Source: Rubrivivax sp. (lineage in GTDB: Bacteria > Pseudomonadota > Gammaproteobacteria > Burkholderiales > Burkholderiaceae_C). Taken from it: a stretch of 48,035 bases of DNA. Positions 26,821 through 36,239 of the stretch are shown piece by piece. The notes under the pieces are model-generated. The model searched no databases, was not told the DNA's origin, and saw nothing but the letters and a program-made list of their open reading frames with translations. The stretch lies in contig JALHPF010000040.1 of NCBI GenBank assembly GCA_022842595.1, positions 1 through 48,035 of the forward strand, given 5' to 3'. Each line of letters begins with the position of its first letter. Within the stretch, counting starts at the first letter, position 1. The translations under genes and the position numbers were made by a program.

Positions 26821-29800
26821 GTGCGTTCACGCTTGAAGTCGCTTTCCTTCCTTCTGGCGTTGTGCACGCCGCTTCTCACGGCTGCGGCCACCGATACCGC
26901 TGCGCTCGACGCTGCCGTCGCGCGTGAACATGCAGCCGGCCGCTTCGACGGCGTGGTGCTGGTGGGGCAGGGTGACGCCATCGCGTACCAGCGCGCCATC
27001 GGCCTGGCCGACCGCGCGGCCAGGCGCCCGCACCAGGTGGGCGACACCTGGCGCTGGGCCTCGGTCAGCAAGCAGGTGGCGGCCGTGCTGGCGATGCAGC
27101 TCGTCGAAAGAGGCCAGCTGTCGCTGGACGCAACCCTGGCCACGCTGCTGCCTGCCTTCAAGGCCCCGCGCGCTGCCGACATCACCGTGCGCCAGCTGCT
27201 GCAGCACACCAGCGGCCTGCCCAACCCCGATGCCCGGCCCGGGTTCTACATGCAGCAGTTCGGCGACGAAGGCGGCCCGGTGACGGCAGCGTTGCGTTTC
27301 TGCAGCGGCCCTGCCACGGGTGAACCCGGCGCACGCTTCAACTACAACAACTGCGACACGCTGGTGCTGCAGGCGGTGCTGGAACGTGCCACCGGCCAGC
27401 GTTATGCGCAGCTGGTGCAGTCGGCCGTCGCCCAGCCATCGGGGCTGCAGACGCTGGCGCTGGCCCCGGCACGGCTGCGCCCGGGGCAAATGCCTGCCTC
27501 CACCGCCATGGGCTACCTCGACGCCACGCGCGAGGAACCCGGCCTGAACCTGCCCAGCTTCGGCGCCGGCGGCGCGTTGCAGGGCACGCCCGAGGACCTG
27601 TGGCGCTTCGACCGGGCCCTGATGCAGGGCCGGCTGCTCGGTGCGGATGCGCGGCGCACGCTGTGGCAGGGCGAGCCGAAGCTGGGCTATGTGGCGCTGG
27701 GTGCCTGGAGCTTCAGCGCGCCGCTGGCCGGCTGCACGGCACCGGTGGCGCTCGTCGAGCGGCGCGGGCAGATCGGCGGCGTTCAGGTGCGAAACCTCAT
27801 CGCACCCGAACTCGGCGCCGCGCTCATCGTCTTCAGCAATACCGCGCTCACCGAGTTCGGCGAGATCTGGCAGGGCAGCGGCCTGACGCACGAGCTGGCC
27901 AGTGCCGCCTTCTGCGCCCAGGCCACCAGGACAGCCGCCCCGGGCGGCGGTGGTGCGGCCGTGCCTGCCCCGTCGGCGGAACCCGTGAAGCCCGCCAAGC
28001 CGGCCAAATGGGACGTCAACCGCCCCCCCGGCACCGCCCGCAGCGTCAACATCGACACCCGCACCGGCACCTGGATGAGCGTGGACGTCAGCCCCGACGG
28101 CAAGACCCTGGTCTTCGACCTGCTCGGCGACCTCTACACCCTGCCCGTCGCCGGTGGCGACGCGACGCCGTTGACCAGCAGCATCGCCTGGGACCACCAG
28201 GCCCGCTTCTCGCCCGACGGCAGGAAGATCGCCTACGTTTCTGATGCCGGCGGCGGCGACAACGTCTGGGTGATGAGCGCCGATGGCTCGGGCGCACGCG
28301 CCGTCACCAGCGAGGACTACCGCCTGCTGAACAACCCCGCCTGGCACCCCAGCGGCCAGTACATCCTGGCGCGCAAGCATTACACCGGCACGCGCTCGGC
28401 CGGGTCGGGCGAGATCTGGATGTACCACCTGGACGGCGGCAAGGGCGTGGCCCTGAACGAGAAGCCGAACTGGCAGAAGGACCTGGGCGAGCCCGCCATC
28501 AGCCCCGATGGCCGCTTCGTCTACTACTCGCGCGACAGCACGCCGGGCAACACCTTTGAATACAACAAGGACTCGAACAAGGAAATCTTCAAGATCTTCC
28601 GCATCGACCTGCAGGACGGCAGCACCGAGGCCTTCGTGCAGGGCCCTGGCGGCGCCGTGCGGCCGGTGCCTTCGCCCGACGGCCTGCACCTGGCCTTCGT
28701 GCGCCGCGTGCGCAACCAGAGCACGCTGTTCCTGAAGGACCTGAAGACCGGCGCAGAGAAGCCGGTGTGGGGCCAGCTCGAGCGCGACCTGCAGGAAGCC
28801 TGGTCGGTCTACGGCGTCTACCCGTCGTTCGCCTGGACCCCCGACGCCAAGGCCATCGTCGTCTGGGCACAGGGCAGGCTGTGGCGGGTCGACCCGTTCG
28901 CCACGCCCATGGGCAAGGCCACCGAGATTCCCTTCCGGGTGCGCCACACGCGCGAAGTGCGCGACGCGCTGCGCGTGCCGCAGCAGGTGTCGCCCGACAG
29001 CTTCCCGGTGCGCCAGCTGCGCTGGGCCCAGGTGTCGCCCGACGGCAAGGCGGCCGTGTATTCGGCACTCGGCTACCTCTACATCAAGGACCTGGCGAAC
29101 AACACCGAACCGCGCCGGCTGACGACGCAGACGTCGCACTTCGAGAACTTCCCGAGCCTGGCGCGCGACGGCCGTTCGCTGGTCTATGTCAGCTGGAACG
29201 ACCAGCAGCAGGGCCAGGTTCGCCGGCTCGACCTGGCCAGCGGCAAGGACACCATCGTCACGCCGACGCCCGGCAAGTACCTGTTGCCGCGGCTGTCGCC
29301 CGACGGCAGGCGTGTGGTCTACGTCAAGTCGCGCGGTGGCTTCCTGACGCCGCCGTGGCAGGGGCTGGACACCGGCGTCTACATCGTCAACAGCGACGGC
29401 AGCGGCGAGGCGCTGCGGCTGACCAAGGACGGCGACGCACCGCAGTTCGGCGCGCGCAACGACGAGGTCTTCGTCACCCGCACCAGCCAGCCCGCCGAGA
29501 CCGAGGTGCGGCGCTCGCTCTGGCGCATCCACACCAGCGAGCGCAGCGAAACCGAAGTCGCGCGCGGCGAATTCATCGGCGAATACAGCGTCTCGCCAGA
29601 CGGCCGCTGGCTCGGCTTCGTCGAACGCTTCCATGCCTTCGCGGCGCCGATGCCGCTGACCGGCAAGCCGCTGACCGTGGGCCCGCGCATGGACGCCGTG
29701 CCGGTGCGCCAGCTGAGCCTGAACGCCGGCCAGAACCTGCACTTCAGCGGCGACGGCCGGCAGGCGCATTTCACGTCCGGCGACCAGCTCTTCAGCGTGG

Positions 29801-31227
29801 CGCTGAGCGCGGCGTTCCCGCCCGTGGTGGCCCCGCCGCCGAGCGAGAAGGCCGACGACAAGCCGGCCGCGTTCAAGCCGCCGGCCGAGGGCCGCGCCAT
29901 CGGCTTCCTGGCGCGCAGCGACCGTCCCACCGGCCGCATCGCCATCACCGGCGCACGCGTGGCCACGATGCGCGGCACCAATGCCGAAGAAGTGATCGAC
30001 GACGCCGTGATCGTCGTCGACGGCCACCGCATCAGCGCCATCGGCCCGGCCGCCAGCGTGGCCATCCCGGCCGATGCGCGGCGCGTGGACGCGCGCGGCA
30101 AGACCATCGTGCCCGGCTTCATCGACGCGCATTGGCATGGCAGCATGGGTGAAGACGGCATCGTGCCGCAGCAAAGCTGGGTGAACCTGGCTTCGTTGGC
30201 CTTCGGCGTGACCGCCCTCCACGACCCCAGCAACCGCAACGACCACATCTTCACGCAGGCTGAACTGCAGCGCACCGGGCAGGTGCTGGGCCCGCGCATC
30301 TACAGCACCGGCTCGGTGCTGTACGGCGCCAAGGGCGGCAGCACGGCCATCGTCAACAGCCTCGACGACGCGCTGACGCACCTGAAGCGCCAGCAGGCCA
30401 ACGGCGCCATCAGCGTGAAAAGCTACAACCAGCCGCGCCGCGACCAGCGCCAGATGCTGCTGGAAGCCGGCCGCCAGACCAGCACGATGGTGGTGCCCGA
30501 AGGCGGCTCGATGTTCCAGCTGAACATGAGCCAGATCGTCGACGGCCACACCGGGCTGGAACATGCGTTGCCGGTCGCCGAGGTCTACGACGACGTCACG
30601 CAGCTGTGGCAACAGACGAAGGTGGGCTACACGCCCACGCTGAACGTGGCCTACGGTGGCCTCGACGGCGAGCACTACTGGTACGCACGCACCGACGTCT
30701 GGCGCCATCCGCTGCTGTCGCGTTACGTGCCACCGGGCGTGCTGCAGGCCCGCAGCGTGCGCCGGCCCACGGCACCCGAGGAAGACTTCAACGTCATCCG
30801 CGTGGCCCGCACCGCGGCGGCGCTGCAGCGCGCAGGCGTGCCGGCGATGATCGGCGCACACGGCCAGCGTGAAGGCCTGGGCGCGCACTGGGAGATGTGG
30901 ATGTTCGGCCTGGGCGGCATGACGCCGCTGGAGGCGCTGCGCACCGCCACGCTGAACCCGGCGCGCCACTTCGGCCTGGACGCCGACCTGGGCAGCCTGG
31001 ACGTGGGCAAGCTCGCCGACCTCGTCATCATCGAAGGCGACGTGCTCGCCGACATCCGCAACAGCGACCGCATCACCCACGTCATGCAGAACGGCCGCCT
31101 GTTCGAGGCCGCGACGCTGAGCGAGGTCGTCTCGCGCAGCCGGCCGCGCACGCCCTTCTTCTTCGAAGGTGCCGACGCGCGCTGGCAGGCGATGCTGGAC
31201 GCCCACACCTTCTGTGCCGGGCACTGA
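26821..31227 (+). CDS. Giant exported protein: beta-lactamase-like domain + TolB-like propeller + amidohydrolase
   Basis: About 1468 residues in one uninterrupted frame. Residues 1-24 are a signal peptide. Residues ~25-365 form a class C-like serine hydrolase domain with SVSK (Ser81, Lys84) and a Tyr-Asn-Asn motif at 175-177, but the third motif reads Gln-Ile-Gly-Gly without the usual His or Lys. A Gly/Pro/Lys linker (~370-397) leads to a PD40/TolB-like beta-propeller (from ~400, repeated SPDG motifs) and then an amidohydrolase domain from ~1035 with the metal motif DAHWHG (His1104, His1106), GVTALHDPS and GAHGQREGLGAHWEMW. Propeller-amidohydrolase proteins are a known exported family; the extra N-terminal domain replaces their signal peptide. 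The GTG at 26821 fits the signal peptide; an ATG at 26788 and a TTG at 26773 are alternatives. Confidence 0.86.
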   Translation: MRSRLKSLSFLLALCTPLLTAAATDTAALDAAVAREHAAGRFDGVVLVGQGDAIAYQRAIGLADRAARRPHQVGDTWRWASVSKQVAAVLAMQLVERGQLSLDATLATLLPAFKAPRAADITVRQLLQHTSGLPNPDARPGFYMQQFGDEGGPVTAALRFCSGPATGEPGARFNYNNCDTLVLQAVLERATGQRYAQLVQSAVAQPSGLQTLALAPARLRPGQMPASTAMGYLDATREEPGLNLPSFGAGGALQGTPEDLWRFDRALMQGRLLGADARRTLWQGEPKLGYVALGAWSFSAPLAGCTAPVALVERRGQIGGVQVRNLIAPELGAALIVFSNTALTEFGEIWQGSGLTHELASAAFCAQATRTAAPGGGGAAVPAPSAEPVKPAKPAKWDVNRPPGTARSVNIDTRTGTWMSVDVSPDGKTLVFDLLGDLYTLPVAGGDATPLTSSIAWDHQARFSPDGRKIAYVSDAGGGDNVWVMSADGSGARAVTSEDYRLLNNPAWHPSGQYILARKHYTGTRSAGSGEIWMYHLDGGKGVALNEKPNWQKDLGEPAISPDGRFVYYSRDSTPGNTFEYNKDSNKEIFKIFRIDLQDGSTEAFVQGPGGAVRPVPSPDGLHLAFVRRVRNQSTLFLKDLKTGAEKPVWGQLERDLQEAWSVYGVYPSFAWTPDAKAIVVWAQGRLWRVDPFATPMGKATEIPFRVRHTREVRDALRVPQQVSPDSFPVRQLRWAQVSPDGKAAVYSALGYLYIKDLANNTEPRRLTTQTSHFENFPSLARDGRSLVYVSWNDQQQGQVRRLDLASGKDTIVTPTPGKYLLPRLSPDGRRVVYVKSRGGFLTPPWQGLDTGVYIVNSDGSGEALRLTKDGDAPQFGARNDEVFVTRTSQPAETEVRRSLWRIHTSERSETEVARGEFIGEYSVSPDGRWLGFVERFHAFAAPMPLTGKPLTVGPRMDAVPVRQLSLNAGQNLHFSGDGRQAHFTSGDQLFSVALSAAFPPVVAPPPSEKADDKPAAFKPPAEGRAIGFLARSDRPTGRIAITGARVATMRGTNAEEVIDDAVIVVDGHRISAIGPAASVAIPADARRVDARGKTIVPGFIDAHWHGSMGEDGIVPQQSWVNLASLAFGVTALHDPSNRNDHIFTQAELQRTGQVLGPRIYSTGSVLYGAKGGSTAIVNSLDDALTHLKRQQANGAISVKSYNQPRRDQRQMLLEAGRQTSTMVVPEGGSMFQLNMSQIVDGHTGLEHALPVAEVYDDVTQLWQQTKVGYTPTLNVAYGGLDGEHYWYARTDVWRHPLLSRYVPPGVLQARSVRRPTAPEEDFNVIRVARTAAALQRAGVPAMIGAHGQREGLGAHWEMWMFGLGGMTPLEALRTATLNPARHFGLDADLGSLDVGKLADLVIIEGDVLADIRNSDRITHVMQNGRLFEAATLSEVVSRSRPRTPFFFEGADARWQAMLDAHTFCAGH

Positions 31228-31233
31228 CAGCGC

Positions 31234-31539
31234 GTGAACGAAGACAGTCAGATCGTCGTCCCGCCCTCGTTCATGGCGCTGTTCGTGCCGCCGGGTGGCG
31301 TCAAGCCACGCGAAAGCCGGCTGCACATCACCGAACGTTATGAGTTCTGCGAGGACCTGGCGCAGATGCTCACCGACACCGCCAGCACCAAGCTGTTCGA
31401 GCTGAGCGTGACCGAGGCCGACGTGCTGGAGCGCATTCACCGCGGGCTGCTCGTCGAAGGTGCGCCGGTGGACGCGGCCGAGGCGCGCTGGGTGGTCACG
31501 CGCCTGGCGGAACTGCTGGGCTGGCCAGCGCCAGACTGA
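31234..31539 (+). CDS. Small conserved hypothetical protein
   Basis: A 101-residue protein starting at a GTG 6 bases after the fusion gene. The N-terminal VVPPSFMALFVPPGG followed by a helical acidic region (YEFCEDLAQMLTDTAS) resembles, from memory, short conserved betaproteobacterial proteins of unknown function. No signal peptide or membrane helix is seen. The C-terminal 44 bases of coding overlap the convergent AlkC-like gene, which is a large overlap; the last ~14 codons are therefore constrained on both strands. Confidence 0.7.
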   Translation: MNEDSQIVVPPSFMALFVPPGGVKPRESRLHITERYEFCEDLAQMLTDTASTKLFELSVTEADVLERIHRGLLVEGAPVDAAEARWVVTRLAELLGWPAPD

Positions 31540-32614
31540 AGGCCGCGTCGGCCACGATCTGGCCGTTGATGCGAATGTCCAGCACATGCCGGCCGGGGTA
31601 GTAACGCCGGGTGGTGATCGGGCGCACGGCGTGGCGCTTCGCCAGATGCAGACGGCCGTGCGCCGGCAGTTCGACGCGCCAGCCCTTGAAGACTTTTGCC
31701 GTGGTGCTGCCGTCGGCCTTCACGTGATGCACGGCGTAGTCGATCTCCAGCCGCTGTGGCTGCGCCGCCGTGCTGGCCAGGTCCAGCGTCAGTGCCAGCG
31801 ATTCACCCAGCACGATGCGCCTGGGCGCCAGCGCCAGCCGCACCCGGCCCTGGAAGGCCTGGCCCAGGCCCCAGGCCAGCAGCGTCGCGCCATGGCCCTG
31901 CTTGATGAGGCTGCGGCTGGCGTGGCGCAGCAGCGCACGACGCTCGGGCGATGCACTGGGCAGGTGGGTGTGCAGCCAGCTCGACACCAGGTCGGGGTGG
32001 TCCTTGGCGATGTCGTTCAGGTGGTTGGCGACACTGCGGCGCACGACCTCGCTGGGGTCGTCCTGAAGGGCTTCCAGCAAGGGCAGGGCGGGGCTGGGGT
32101 CCAGCACCAGCGCCTGCAGGCGCAGGCCCCAGGGCAGGCGCGGGCGGCTACCTTCGCTGACCAGGCGGCGCACGTGTTCGTTCGGGTCCCGCACCCAGCG
32201 CGCCAGCTGCCTGAACACAAGTTCGGGGTGCTGCACGATGAAGGGCCGGATGGCAAATTCGGCCGTGAAGCGCTGGGTCAGGGCATGCAGCACGGGCAGG
32301 GCCCGTTCGGGCTGCTGCAGGCCGGTGCGCGCGACGAATTCGCCGAAGGGCCAGAGCACCCAGCCCTGCAGCGCATCGCTGCCCTGCAGACAGGCTTCGA
32401 TGTGGCCGGCAGCGGTGTCGAAGTCGGCCGACAGGGTGGCCTGCAGCGCCGTGCACAGCCGCAGCGCGCGGGCCTTGAATTCCAGCGCGTCCAGGTCTTG
32501 CAGGGCCAGGCGCTGGAAGCTGTGGGCATCGAAGCCGGGCCAGACGGCCTGCAGCTTGCGGGCTGCCGTCTCGACGGTCTGGGCATTGATGAGGTTCTTC
32601 AGGGGCTCGGCCAT
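31496..32614 (-). CDS. DNA alkylation repair protein, AlkC/AlkD-like HEAT-repeat glycosylase
   Basis: A 372-residue protein that should excise alkylated bases such as 3-methyladenine. The N-terminal ~250 residues are helical HEAT-like repeats with the family phrases FAIRPFIVQHPE, RWVRDPNEHVRRLVSEGSRPRLPWGLRL and DDPSEVVRRSVANHLNDIAKDHPDLV. The C-terminal ~100 residues are beta-rich and Ig-like, as in AlkC-type members. The ATG at 32614 begins MAEPLKNLINAQTVE. It stands 11 bases upstream of the cobA stop on the minus strand and is probably not part of the nas operon, since it follows cobA in reading direction only as the last possible gene. Confidence 0.86.
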   Translation of the reverse strand: MAEPLKNLINAQTVETAARKLQAVWPGFDAHSFQRLALQDLDALEFKARALRLCTALQATLSADFDTAAGHIEACLQGSDALQGWVLWPFGEFVARTGLQQPERALPVLHALTQRFTAEFAIRPFIVQHPELVFRQLARWVRDPNEHVRRLVSEGSRPRLPWGLRLQALVLDPSPALPLLEALQDDPSEVVRRSVANHLNDIAKDHPDLVSSWLHTHLPSASPERRALLRHASRSLIKQGHGATLLAWGLGQAFQGRVRLALAPRRIVLGESLALTLDLASTAAQPQRLEIDYAVHHVKADGSTTAKVFKGWRVELPAHGRLHLAKRHAVRPITTRRYYPGRHVLDIRINGQIVADAAFSLALASPAVPPGA

Positions 32615-32625
32615 GCCCCGGGATG

Positions 32626-33414
32626 CTACGAGACGGTGGCTTGCAGCTCCGCGTGCGCCCAGTCGGCCTGGCAGGCCAGCAGCACATTGCCCACCAGCAG
32701 GATCGCCGGGCTGGCGATGCCGGCCTGCGTGGCGTCTTTCACCAGCCGGCCCAGGGTCGTCACCAGCCGCCGTTCCTGGGCGCTGCTGGCGTGCTGCACC
32801 AGGGCCGCTGGCGTGGCCGCGCCCAGCGTGGCCAGCAGCCCTGCGCGGATGCCGGCCAGCCGCTGCACGCCCATGTAGACCACCAGGGTGAGCCCCTGCG
32901 CGGCAGCCGCGGCCAGGGTGGGCCAGTGCAGGTCGGCATTCGATTCGCCGGCATGGCCGGTGACGAGCATCACGCCATGGGCATGCTCGCGGTGGGTCCA
33001 GGGCACGCCGAGCGCGGTGGCTGCTGCCAGGCCTGAGGAGATGCCATTCACGATGTCGACCTGGATGCCCGCTGCGCGCAGGTACTCGGCCTCTTCGCCG
33101 CCGCGGCCGAAGACGAAGGGGTCGCCACCCTTGAGCCGAACCACGGTTTCACCGCGCCGGGCTTCGGCCACCATCAGCTTCTGGATGAAGGCCTGGGGTG
33201 TGCTGGCGCAGCCACCGCGCTTGCCCACGTGCACGATGCGGGCGCTGCGGCGCGCATAACGCAGAACGCCTTCGCCGACCAGGTCGTCGACCAGCAGCAC
33301 CGTGGCACGGCGGATGGCCTTGATGGCTTTCACGGTCAGCAGTTCGGGGTCGCCCGGGCCGGCGCCGACCAGGCTGACGCTGCCACTGTCACGGCTCAAA
33401 GGTGTGTGCTTCAT
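32626..33414 (-). CDS. cobA: Uroporphyrinogen-III C-methyltransferase (siroheme synthesis)
   Basis: Methylates uroporphyrinogen III twice with S-adenosylmethionine to give precorrin-2, the precursor of siroheme, the prosthetic group of NirB. Signatures are VSLVGAGPGDPELLTVKA, VVRLKGGDPFVFGRGGEEAEYL, GISSGLAAATALGVPWTHR and VVYMG. The 262 residues correspond to the single methyltransferase domain; the dehydrogenase/ferrochelatase part of CysG is absent. The ATG at 33414 overlaps the nasA stop (ATGA), so it is translated with the nitrate genes whose product needs it. Confidence 0.95.
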   Translation of the reverse strand: MKHTPLSRDSGSVSLVGAGPGDPELLTVKAIKAIRRATVLLVDDLVGEGVLRYARRSARIVHVGKRGGCASTPQAFIQKLMVAEARRGETVVRLKGGDPFVFGRGGEEAEYLRAAGIQVDIVNGISSGLAAATALGVPWTHREHAHGVMLVTGHAGESNADLHWPTLAAAAAQGLTLVVYMGVQRLAGIRAGLLATLGAATPAALVQHASSAQERRLVTTLGRLVKDATQAGIASPAILLVGNVLLACQADWAHAELQATVS

Positions 33415-36239
33415 GCGGCTTCCAGGGGTGCGGTGGCGGGCGTGCGCGCCACGTGCTGGCGCAAGGCCGGCAGGCAACTGCCGCACTGGGTGCCGCACTT
33501 CAGCGTGGCCTGCAATTGCGCCAGGCGCTGTTCGGGCGTGCCGCTGCAGCGTGCCAGGCAGGCGCCGATGTCGGGCTCGCTGATGTCGAAGCAGTTGCAC
33601 ACCTGCACGCCGCGGGCGGCCACGGCCACGGGCGGGTGGGCCGTGCCGGCGAGGAGAGCGCGGCCGAAGGCCTGGGCGGGCAGCTCGTCCATCAGCAGGG
33701 TGCTCACCCAGCCCCCAGCCTGGGTGTCGCCAGACAGCAGGAAGGACTGCACCCGGGCACCGCCGGCGGCATGTCCCACCAGCCTGATGCTGCGGCGCTG
33801 GCCGCGCTGCACATCGGCATAACGCAATACGTCGGTGGCTTCCAGGCCGAGCAGGGTTTCGATCTTCGCCAGCCATTCCGCGTCTGGCGCAGCGGGTGCC
33901 GCGGCGCGCAGCCAAACGCCCACGGCGCCCGGTTCACGGCCGAAGGGCATGCAGGTGGCGTAGTCCAGCGTGCTGCAGGCGGCCAGCAGTTCGGCCCGGC
34001 GTTGCAGCGCCAGGTGGGCAGGCAGCCAGGCGCGGGCCAGCAGCTGCCAGGGCAGGACGGCGGGGCTGATCTTCAGCGCCGTGTGCTTCAGTTCGGGCTG
34101 CTTGCTTTGCGGGCAGAAGGCCGGTGAAGTGAGGGCATTCACGCCGCCGGTGTGGCGCCCACCCAGAACTTCGTCGCCCCAGTGCATGGCCACGAACGCC
34201 TGCGTGGGCGCGACTGCGGTGCTGGCCGCAGCGGGCAGCACCAAGCTGCCGCGGCGGGATGTCAGCTTCACCAGGTCGCCGGCTTTCAGGCGCAGGCGCG
34301 CCAGGTCGCTGGGGTGCAGGTCGACGGTGGGCTCGGGCGCATGGCCGTACAGCCTGCCCAGCGTGCCGGTGCGCGACAAGCCATGCCAGTGGTCGCGCAG
34401 CCGGCCGGTGTTCAGGCTGAAGGGGTAGTGCGCATCGCGTCTTTCGGCCAGCGGCCGCGGCTGCATCGCGGCAAAGCGCGCGCGCCCGTCGGGGGTGGGG
34501 AACTGGCCGTCGGCATAAAGGCGCACCGCGCCGGTGGCCTCGCCTTCGCGCAGCGGCCATTGCTGCGGTCCCTGGGCATCGAGCATGGCATAGGACAGGC
34601 CGGTGATGTCCAGGTCATGCCCGCGGGTGCTTTCGCGGTGCTCGTTCCACAGGCTCTCGGCGCTGGCGAAAGGGAAGAGCGTGGCGCCATCGGTCCGGCG
34701 CCTGGGCAGCAGGGCTTCGATGCGCTGGGCGACGTCGACCGCGATGCGCCAGTCGTGCCGCGCCTGTCCCGGTGCCGCAACCGCCGGGCGCACGCGGCTG
34801 ATGCGGCGTTCGCTGTTGGTGACCGTGCCGTCCTTCTCGCCCCAGGTGGTGGCGGGCAGCAGCAGGTCGGCGTAGGCAGCGGTGGCCGTGGTGGCAAAGG
34901 CTTCCTGCAGGACGACAAACTCGCAGCGTTCCAATGCGCGCCGCACCGTGGCCTGGTCGGGCAGGCTCTGCGCGGGGTTGGTGCAGGCAATCCACAGCGC
35001 GGCAATCTCGCCATCGGCGGCGGCCTGGAACATCTCGACAGCGCTCTTGCCTGGTTGGGCCGGTACATCCGGCACGCCCCACAAGACTGCCACTTCGGCG
35101 CGGTGCTGCGGGTTGGCCAGCTCGCGGTGGGCCGACAGCAGGTTGGCCAGACCGCCCACTTCGCGGCCGCCCATCGCATTGGGCTGGCCGGTCAGGCTGA
35201 AGGGGCCGGCGCCGGGCTTGCCGATCTGCCCGCTGGCCAGGTGCAGGTTGATGAGCGCAGCGTTCTTGTCGGTGCCGCTGACGCTCTGGTTCAGGCCTTG
35301 GCAGTAGAGCGACAGCGTCGGCGTGCGGCGACTGCTGGCGCCTTCCATTTCGATGCTTGCGCCATCCAAGGTTCCGCCGAACCAGCGCGCGGCCTGCACC
35401 AGGTCGGCCTCCTTGATGCCGCACAGCTTGGCCGTGTCGGCCGGCGTGGCATTGCGCACGATGTCGCGCAGCGCGTCGAAGCCAGTGGTGTGGGCGTCGA
35501 TGAAGGGCCGGTCGACCAGGCCTTCCCACAGCAGCAGGTGCAGCATGCCGTTGAACAGCGCGACATCGCTGCCGGGCTGGATCTGAAGGTGCAGGTCGGC
35601 GGCTTCGGCGGTTTCGGTGCGGCGCGGGTCGACGACGATCCACTTCTGCTGCGGGTTGGCGCGCCGCGCGTCTTCGAGCCGGCGGAACAGGATCGGGTGG
35701 GCCCAGGCCATGTTGCTGCCGGCGATGAAGACCGTGGCTGCATGGTCCAGGTCTTCGTAGCTGCAAGGCGGCGCGTCGGCGCCCAGCGTGGCCTTGTAGC
35801 CGGCCACGGCGCTGCTCATGCACAGGCGGCTGTTGGTGTCGATGTTGTTGGTGCCCAGCAGGCCCTTGGCCAGCTTGTTGAAGGCGTAGTAGTCCTCGGT
35901 GAGCAATTGGCCGCTGATGTAGATGCCGATGGCGTCCGACCCGCGCGTCCGGGCGATGTGGGCAAGCTTGGAAGCGGCTTCATCGAGGGCGCTGTCCCAG
36001 CTGATGGTTTCTGCCGCCGCGCCGCGCTGCAGCCGGCGCATGGGCTGCAGCAAACGCGTCTGCCGGGTCACGCCAGCGCTGGCCGTCAGGTGCAGGGTGC
36101 TGCCCTTGGTGCACAGCCGGCCGAAGTTGGCGGGGTGGTCGGGGTCACCACGCACGCCGGTGATCTGCGCGCCAACGGCCTCGATGATCACCCCGCAGCC
36201 CACGCCGCAGTAGGGGCAGGTGGACCTGGTTTCGTTCAC
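33411..36239 (-). CDS. nasA: Assimilatory nitrate reductase catalytic subunit
   Basis: Cytoplasmic molybdenum enzyme reducing nitrate to nitrite. The 942 residues include an N-terminal [4Fe-4S] site CPYCGVGCG...CTKG, the molybdopterin oxidoreductase domain (SRLCMSSAVAGYK, GSNMAWAHPI, VDPRRTETA), a molydopterin dinucleotide-binding C-part (NTGRLRDHWHG), and a terminal BFD-like [2Fe-2S] domain (VCNCFDI ... LKCGTQCGSC). This architecture is that of Klebsiella-type NasA rather than cyanobacterial NarB. The GTG at 36239 overlaps the nirD stop (GTGA). A NasC-type NADH-dehydrogenase subunit is not in the cluster, so the electron donor is not explained here. Confidence 0.96.
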   Translation of the reverse strand: MNETRSTCPYCGVGCGVIIEAVGAQITGVRGDPDHPANFGRLCTKGSTLHLTASAGVTRQTRLLQPMRRLQRGAAAETISWDSALDEAASKLAHIARTRGSDAIGIYISGQLLTEDYYAFNKLAKGLLGTNNIDTNSRLCMSSAVAGYKATLGADAPPCSYEDLDHAATVFIAGSNMAWAHPILFRRLEDARRANPQQKWIVVDPRRTETAEAADLHLQIQPGSDVALFNGMLHLLLWEGLVDRPFIDAHTTGFDALRDIVRNATPADTAKLCGIKEADLVQAARWFGGTLDGASIEMEGASSRRTPTLSLYCQGLNQSVSGTDKNAALINLHLASGQIGKPGAGPFSLTGQPNAMGGREVGGLANLLSAHRELANPQHRAEVAVLWGVPDVPAQPGKSAVEMFQAAADGEIAALWIACTNPAQSLPDQATVRRALERCEFVVLQEAFATTATAAYADLLLPATTWGEKDGTVTNSERRISRVRPAVAAPGQARHDWRIAVDVAQRIEALLPRRRTDGATLFPFASAESLWNEHRESTRGHDLDITGLSYAMLDAQGPQQWPLREGEATGAVRLYADGQFPTPDGRARFAAMQPRPLAERRDAHYPFSLNTGRLRDHWHGLSRTGTLGRLYGHAPEPTVDLHPSDLARLRLKAGDLVKLTSRRGSLVLPAAASTAVAPTQAFVAMHWGDEVLGGRHTGGVNALTSPAFCPQSKQPELKHTALKISPAVLPWQLLARAWLPAHLALQRRAELLAACSTLDYATCMPFGREPGAVGVWLRAAAPAAPDAEWLAKIETLLGLEATDVLRYADVQRGQRRSIRLVGHAAGGARVQSFLLSGDTQAGGWVSTLLMDELPAQAFGRALLAGTAHPPVAVAARGVQVCNCFDISEPDIGACLARCSGTPEQRLAQLQATLKCGTQCGSCLPALRQHVARTPATAPLEAA

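Noticed and set aside
26827..31587. A 1586-codon open frame on the minus strand opposite the giant fusion gene
   Set aside because: It is composed of Arg/His/Val-rich low-information sequence with no motif, mirrors the codon pattern of the plus-strand gene and would also cover the AlkC-like region's neighbour; it is a shadow frame of GC-rich DNA.
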